A program made the position numbers and the translations under genes. From NCBI GenBank assembly GCA_005790545.1, contig SXUL01000036.1, forward strand, positions 1 through 64,000: a stretch of 64,000 nucleotides of DNA, written 5' to 3'. Source of the stretch: Planctomycetia bacterium (GTDB lineage: Bacteria > Planctomycetota > GCA-002687715). Position 1 is the first letter of the stretch; each line of letters opens with the position of its first letter. Below are positions 59,680 through 64,000 of this stretch, piece by piece. The notes beneath the pieces are model-generated. The model ran no database searches and was not told the DNA's origin. It saw only the letters and a program-made list of their open reading frames with translations.

Positions 59680-60444
59680 CTACTGCCGCGGCTCCGGGTA
59701 GTGAACGCTCATCAACATGAGGCCGTGTGGCGGCACCGTGAAACCTGCGTGCGTTCGTTTGGCCCCCTCGAGCAGCGCTGCCACGCTCTCCATCGGGCGC
59801 CGCCCCTGCCCGACTTCAATCAGCGTGCCCGTGACGATGCGCACCATGTTGTAGAGGAACCCCGTGCCGGTGAGATCCACGTGCACGAATTCGTTTTCGG
59901 CCGTCACGCGAGCCTCGAGAATCGTGCGCACACAGGATTTTTTCCGCGCCGCCTCCTTCGCGAACGCCGAAAAGTCGTGGCGGCCTTCGAGCAATCGGGC
60001 TGCGGCATCCATGCGCTGCACGTCGAGCGCCTGCGGAAAATGAAAACTCGTGAGCCGCGCGAGGGGTCTGCGTGCCGGGCCGCGGAGAATCGTGTAGCGG
60101 TAGTGCTTCGACTTCGCGGACTTCCGCGCATGAAAACCCTCGGCAGCCTCCTCGATGTCAAGCACGGCAACGTCGTCCGGCAGCACCGCGTTGAGGCCGA
60201 GACGGAGCTTGCGCGGCATGATCTTGCGGGAGATGGCGACGCTCACCACCTGCGCACGGGCATGCACACCGGCATCCGTACGGCCGGAGGCCTCGGTCAG
60301 CACGCGCTCGCGCGTGATGGTGAACAGCGCATCCTCGAGAACCGCCTGAATGGAAAGACCATTGTCCTGTCGTTCCCAACCAACGTAGCGCGTGCCGTCG
60401 TACTCGATGACCAGCTTGAGATTCTGCGCGACCTTTTCGTTCAT
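59680..60444 (-). CDS. truA: tRNA pseudouridine(38-40) synthase
   Basis: A 254-residue TruA that makes pseudouridine at positions 38-40 of the tRNA anticodon arm. 'LVIEYDGTRYVGWERQDNGLSIQ' at residues 11-32, catalytic Asp57 in 'TEASGRTDAGVHARAQVVS', 'KHYRYTILRG', 'FSAFAKEAARKKSCVRTI' and 'GTGFLYNMVRIVTGTLIEVG' are all standard. ATG 60444 was chosen because it matches the family start and overlaps the pentapeptide-repeat gene stop (ATGA); the open frame extends 75 codons further without homology. Confidence 0.96.
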   Translation of the reverse strand: MNEKVAQNLKLVIEYDGTRYVGWERQDNGLSIQAVLEDALFTITRERVLTEASGRTDAGVHARAQVVSVAISRKIMPRKLRLGLNAVLPDDVAVLDIEEAAEGFHARKSAKSKHYRYTILRGPARRPLARLTSFHFPQALDVQRMDAAARLLEGRHDFSAFAKEAARKKSCVRTILEARVTAENEFVHVDLTGTGFLYNMVRIVTGTLIEVGQGRRPMESVAALLEGAKRTHAGFTVPPHGLMLMSVHYPEPRQ

Positions 60445-61148
60445 GGTCCGGGCGTTGTGCGACCGAAGCGCGCGCCCACGGCACGAGAGCCCTTGAGCGC
60501 CCCGGCTGTCACGCCGGTGCCGGAGAAGTCGGCTTCCTCGAGGTCGCACTCTTCGAAACGTGTCGCCTCCGTGATGGCCGCAATGAAACGCGAGCGGGCC
60601 AGCAAGCAGCGCTCGAAGTGCGTGCGGGTGAGATCTGCGTCCGTGAAATCCGCATCGGCCAATCGACAACCGGAAAAGCGCGCGCCCGTGGCGATGGAGC
60701 CCTGGAATGCGCCCCGCTCCAACCCTGCGTTCTCGAAGATGCTGCCGCTGGTGTCCGCCGCCGAAAAATCTGCTCCGGACAATTCGGTCGCGAGCAGCAC
60801 GCAGTTCAACAGACTGCTGCCATGAAAATCGGCCCCGGCGAGGATGGCGTCCGCGAGCGGCGTCTCCTCAAGCAGTGCAAAGGCGAATTTCACACCCGCC
60901 CCGCGCGCACCCACCAGACGCGTGCGCCGGAGGACGGCCAGTTCGAAAACGGTGCCCGTCAGCCGAGCGTCCTTGAGACTCGCATCCGTCAGCACAGAGC
61001 GCGTGAAGAGCGCACCTTCCAGGTTCATCCCGTCAAAATGACAACCGGCGAGGTCCAAGTCCCGCAAGTCTGCTCCGGCGAGATCCAGCCGGGCAAGAAC
61101 CCGCTCTCCGGCCAGAGCAGCTTCGATGTCAGCACGCGGGGATGGCAT
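60441..61148 (-). CDS. pentapeptide-repeat protein
   Basis: A 235-residue protein made almost wholly of A(D/N)LxX-type pentapeptides from about residue 18 to 225: 'ARLDLAGADLRDLDLAGCHF', 'DASLKDARLTGTVF', 'SGADFSAADTSGSIF', 'ADFTDADLTRTHF', 'CDLEEADFSGTG'. These form a right-handed quadrilateral beta helix. No signal peptide. Some members mimic DNA and inhibit gyrase (Qnr, MfpA), but the usual central Gly/Phe signatures cannot confirm this here. It is placed between smc (24 bases) and truA (ATGA overlap). Confidence 0.88.
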   Translation of the reverse strand: MPSPRADIEAALAGERVLARLDLAGADLRDLDLAGCHFDGMNLEGALFTRSVLTDASLKDARLTGTVFELAVLRRTRLVGARGAGVKFAFALLEETPLADAILAGADFHGSSLLNCVLLATELSGADFSAADTSGSIFENAGLERGAFQGSIATGARFSGCRLADADFTDADLTRTHFERCLLARSRFIAAITEATRFEECDLEEADFSGTGVTAGALKGSRAVGARFGRTTPGP

Positions 61149-61172
61149 CAGGGAACTCCACGCTCCTGCGCA

Positions 61173-64000
61173 TCACGCGTCCGCCGGAGCACTCTCTGCA
61201 GGTGCCTCTCCCGCGGTTGCCGGTGCATCGTCCGCCTTGCCGGCCCGCACACGTCGTGCGGCGCGCGGCGCTTCCAAGGGCGGGACCTGCGGCAGCGCGC
61301 TGTCCTCGCGCAGGCGACCTTCGGCATCCACCTGCTCGATGCGCACCGTCACGCGACGTGACACGCCGCGCTCCGGCATGGTCACACCGAAAAGGCGGTC
61401 CGCGTGTTCCATGGTGCGCTTCGAGTGGGTCACCACCACGAACTGGCTCTTCAGCCTCCACTCGGAAACAAGACGCACAAAGCGCTCAGTGTTCTCCTCG
61501 TCGAGAGCTGCGTCCACCTCGTCGAGGAAGGCGCACGGCGCGGGGTGCGCGCGGAAGATGGCGAAGAGAAGCGCCACCGCCGTCAGCGAGCGCTCGCCAC
61601 CGGAGAGCAACGTGATGCTCTGCAACTCCTTGCCCGGCGGCTGGGCCTTGATTTCGATGCCGCACTCGAGAGGCAACTCCGGGTTCTCAAGGCTGATCTC
61701 GGCGCGCCCGCCGCCAAAGAGGCGGCGATAGACCACGCTGAAGTGCTCGCGCACGGCGTTGAACGTGTCGAGGAAGAGCTGGGTGCTCTGTTCCTCGATG
61801 GACTTGGCCACCTTCTGAAGCTGTTCTTTCGCCTTCAAGAGGTCGTCGCGCTCGCCGAGGATGAAGGAGCTGCGCTGTTCTGCGGCTTCCAGTTCTTCCA
61901 CGGCCGCGAGATTGACGTTGCCCAAGCGAAGAATGCGCTCCTTCAGGTCCTTCACCGCCTCCTCGATGGAGAGAGCCGGTGCATCCTCCACCGTTTCCGG
62001 ATCGACACTGACCGGTTCCGCGGCCGCGCGCTCGAAGGCTTCGAGCTCCATGCCCAGGTCGTCGCGCACATGCGTCTTCAGCGCCTGCACGGCCGCATCA
62101 TTGCCGGCCTCCGCTGCGCGAGCCTCCGCGATGCGCTCGAGGGTTGCGGCCAGAGCCGCGTCGGCACCTTCCAGTGCTTCCGCGGCCGCGCGCATGCGCT
62201 CGCGCACAACATCGGCACCGTTCTCGACCATCTGCAGCCGACGGGCTGCTTCGATGATGTTGGTCTCGCACTCGACCAACTGGGCCGCATCGCGCTCGAG
62301 GGCGCCTTCCGCCTCGGCAATGGCCGTGACCAGGCGTGCCTCCTCGTCCTGCGCAGAGGCACTGCGCTGCTCGGCATCGCGGATGCCCGCGCCGAGGAAG
62401 ACCACGCGCGCCCGCGCTGCATCGAGTTTCTCGTGCAACTTCGCATCCGCCAGCCGCACTTCGTGCTGACGCTGCTGCAGGCGATCGGCATCGTGCTGCA
62501 AGGAGAGCTGACGTTGGCGCGCCTCTTCGACCGTGCTCTCGCGCTGAATGCGTTGTTCCTTCAACAGCGCCGAACGGCTGCGAGCCTCTTCCAGTTGATC
62601 CGTCGCGACCTCGAGACGTTCGCGTCCCGCCGAAAGCTCGCGCAAGAGCAGCGTGCGCTCACCGTTCAGGCGCTCCATTTCGTTCACGAGCCGGACGGCC
62701 TGCTGGTCGAGACGCGCGGCCTCGCCTTCAGCCTTCACGAGCAGGACGGAGAGTTCCTTGACGCGCGCCCGGGCTTCGTCCCGCGCAGCGATGAGCGTGG
62801 TGAGCTGACGACGCGCTGTGTCGCGCTCCTCGGCGAGTCCGGTGAGCCGACGCTCCAAGCGACGCGCCTCAGCTTGCAGGGTGACAAGGCCCTGCGCCGC
62901 CGGGCCGCCGCGCGGCGTCGCGAGCATGCGTCCCGAGCGCAAGACATCACCGTCCGCGCTCACGAGCATGGCCGGAACGCTGCGGTCCTCTGCCAAGGCC
63001 GCTTCAAAATCCTCGCGCCCGAGGACGCGCACGCCCTCGAGAAGCTGGCCGAGCACTCGCCCGATGTCCGCCGTGGTGGCGCGAACTCCAGCCGGCAATG
63101 CATGCCCGGCTTCCTTGAAGCGATCGAGCGGCAGGAACACGGCGCCACCGAGATGCTTCTCTCTCAAGAAGCGCAGGCCTTCGATGGCCTCGCGGCCATC
63201 GGCCACCACCAGTGCCTGCGCGGCATCGCCGAGTGCCGCCTCGACACCACGTGCCTCGGCAAAATCCACTTCGAACAGATGCAGGAGCAGGCCTCTGAAT
63301 CCGGGCATGAATTCCGGACGGCGCGCCTTCTCGGCCATGATGGCGAGCGTGCCCTCATTCAGCCCTTCGCCACGGCGCAGCGTGCTGGTCAGCACGTCCT
63401 TCCTTGCCTGGGCGCGGTGCTGCTCGGCCTCCGTGCGCCGCAGTACTTCCTCTGCGTCGTTCACGGCCCCTTCGCAGCGCTCGACCTCGAGTTCCGCCGC
63501 GGTGAGGGCATTGCGACTGCCCTCAAGAGCCGTGGTGCGTTCGCCTTGCGTGCCTGCGAGCCCGGTGAGTTCCGCCTTGAGGCGCGCGAGCGCGGCGTCC
63601 GAGCGCTGCAGACGTTCTTCGCCAGTGGCCAGCGCGGCGCGGCCGTGCGCGAGGGCGGTTTCGCAGCGTGCCTCCTGCGTGCTCGAGGCGGCAATTTCGC
63701 GCTCATGCAGCGCGAGTGCTGATTCGGCTGCCGTGCGCGCGTCTGTGGCCGTGGCCACTTCCGTCCGCGCTTCACGGACGAGACCGGTCGCCTCCGCGAG
63801 TTCCCGCGCGGTGCCTTGCACATCCCTGGCAAGAGCCTCGCTCTCGCGGCGGACGAGTGTTTCCTCCTCCGCCAGTTCCGAAGCCGAACGCCGGGCGTCT
63901 TCCGCCTCGGTCTTGCGGTTCTCGAGCCGCCGCGCTCCCTCTTCAACGTAGCGCCGTTGAAGGGCAATGGTTTCCTTCAGGCTGCCGAGACGCGCTGCGA
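61173..64000 (-). CDS. smc: chromosome segregation protein SMC (C-terminal 942 residues; runs off the right edge)
   Basis: The open frame continues to the window edge, so the N-terminal ATPase half is outside. Seen here from right to left: a long coiled coil ('LENRKTEAEDARRSASELAE' and onward), a hinge domain ('MPGFRGLLLHLFEVDFAEAR', 'ALGDAAQALVVADGREAIEG', 'VFLPLDRF'), the return coiled coil, and the C-terminal head with the ABC signature 'LLSGGERSLTAVALLFAIF' and Walker B 'APCAFLDEVDAALDEENTER', then 'QFVVVTHSKRTMEHADRLFG'. A basic/acidic Ala-rich tail of about 40 residues follows. SMC organises and segregates chromosomes with ScpA and ScpB, which are not in the window. Confidence 0.95.
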   Translation of the reverse strand, partial: AARLGSLKETIALQRRYVEEGARRLENRKTEAEDARRSASELAEEETLVRRESEALARDVQGTARELAEATGLVREARTEVATATDARTAAESALALHEREIAASSTQEARCETALAHGRAALATGEERLQRSDAALARLKAELTGLAGTQGERTTALEGSRNALTAAELEVERCEGAVNDAEEVLRRTEAEQHRAQARKDVLTSTLRRGEGLNEGTLAIMAEKARRPEFMPGFRGLLLHLFEVDFAEARGVEAALGDAAQALVVADGREAIEGLRFLREKHLGGAVFLPLDRFKEAGHALPAGVRATTADIGRVLGQLLEGVRVLGREDFEAALAEDRSVPAMLVSADGDVLRSGRMLATPRGGPAAQGLVTLQAEARRLERRLTGLAEERDTARRQLTTLIAARDEARARVKELSVLLVKAEGEAARLDQQAVRLVNEMERLNGERTLLLRELSAGRERLEVATDQLEEARSRSALLKEQRIQRESTVEEARQRQLSLQHDADRLQQRQHEVRLADAKLHEKLDAARARVVFLGAGIRDAEQRSASAQDEEARLVTAIAEAEGALERDAAQLVECETNIIEAARRLQMVENGADVVRERMRAAAEALEGADAALAATLERIAEARAAEAGNDAAVQALKTHVRDDLGMELEAFERAAAEPVSVDPETVEDAPALSIEEAVKDLKERILRLGNVNLAAVEELEAAEQRSSFILGERDDLLKAKEQLQKVAKSIEEQSTQLFLDTFNAVREHFSVVYRRLFGGGRAEISLENPELPLECGIEIKAQPPGKELQSITLLSGGERSLTAVALLFAIFRAHPAPCAFLDEVDAALDEENTERFVRLVSEWRLKSQFVVVTHSKRTMEHADRLFGVTMPERGVSRRVTVRIEQVDAEGRLREDSALPQVPPLEAPRAARRVRAGKADDAPATAGEAPAESAPADA

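Noticed and set aside
61404..63722. 772-codon open frame on the plus strand opposite smc
   Set aside because: Antisense shadow of the SMC coiled-coil and head regions; no ribosome site or family resemblance.
1..64000. CRISPR array, prophage or integrative element
   Set aside because: No regularly spaced short repeats, integrase, phage structural genes or attachment-site duplication were seen; the only mobile element is the partial transposase at the left edge.

Overview
The window is GC-rich, gene-dense bacterial chromosome, most likely from a planctomycete (Planctomycetota). Several things point there: an ECF sigma factor translationally coupled to a giant Ser/Thr kinase-WD40 protein; many signal-peptide proteins built from RCC1, beta-propeller, SUMF1, alpha/alpha-toroid, HEAT and pentapeptide repeats; an EF-G paralogue with altered GTPase motifs; and Kdo synthesis (a Gram-negative envelope). 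The phylum call is inference from protein style, not from a marker gene. Most genes lie on the minus strand in tightly coupled operons with 4-nt ATGA/GTGA overlaps.

Layout. 0-2.3 kb: the 5' part of an IS1182-like transposase abutting a secreted RCC1-repeat protein. 2.5-8.1 kb: rluD followed by the prkA-yeaH-spoVR stress module. 8.2-10.1 kb: a well-formed cobalamin riboswitch driving a secreted beta-propeller protein. 10.4-15.6 kb: convergent genes for a secreted SUMF1-like protein and a secreted alpha/alpha-toroid protein. 15.7-23.3 kb: valS, a lipid kinase coupled to kdsA, tRNA-Cys, gltX and tRNA-Glu, and a class-V cysteine desulfurase. 23.4-32.2 kb: ETF-quinone oxidoreductase, the sigma/kinase pair, an NrnA-like phosphoesterase and a HEAT-repeat protein. 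32.4-42.1 kb: pilin, pilC, pilT, an EF-G-like GTPase, an OmpA-family lipoprotein, prepilin peptidase and a large lipoprotein. 42.4-50.8 kb: pyrB (with a fused zinc module), a reduced MnmE-like GTPase, coaX, a GspC-like PDZ protein, a second PilT-like ATPase, obgE-rpmA-rplU and RNase G/E. 51.2-55.7 kb: a compacted pilus assembly operon in which PilM is fused to PilN and PilO to PilP, followed by the secretin. 55.8-59.6 kb: a regulatory phosphotransferase set (hpf-ptsN-yvcK-ptsH-ptsI) with no sugar permease. 59.7-64 kb: truA, a pentapeptide-repeat protein and most of smc.

Functionally the window mixes housekeeping genes with an almost complete type IV pilus (pilin, PilC, two PilT-type ATPases, PilD, PilMN, PilOP, secretin); no PilB extension ATPase is seen. 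The most unusual feature is the B12 riboswitch in front of a lone secreted propeller. This recalls the surface corrinoid-capture protein BtuG of Bacteroides and may be a planctomycete counterpart.
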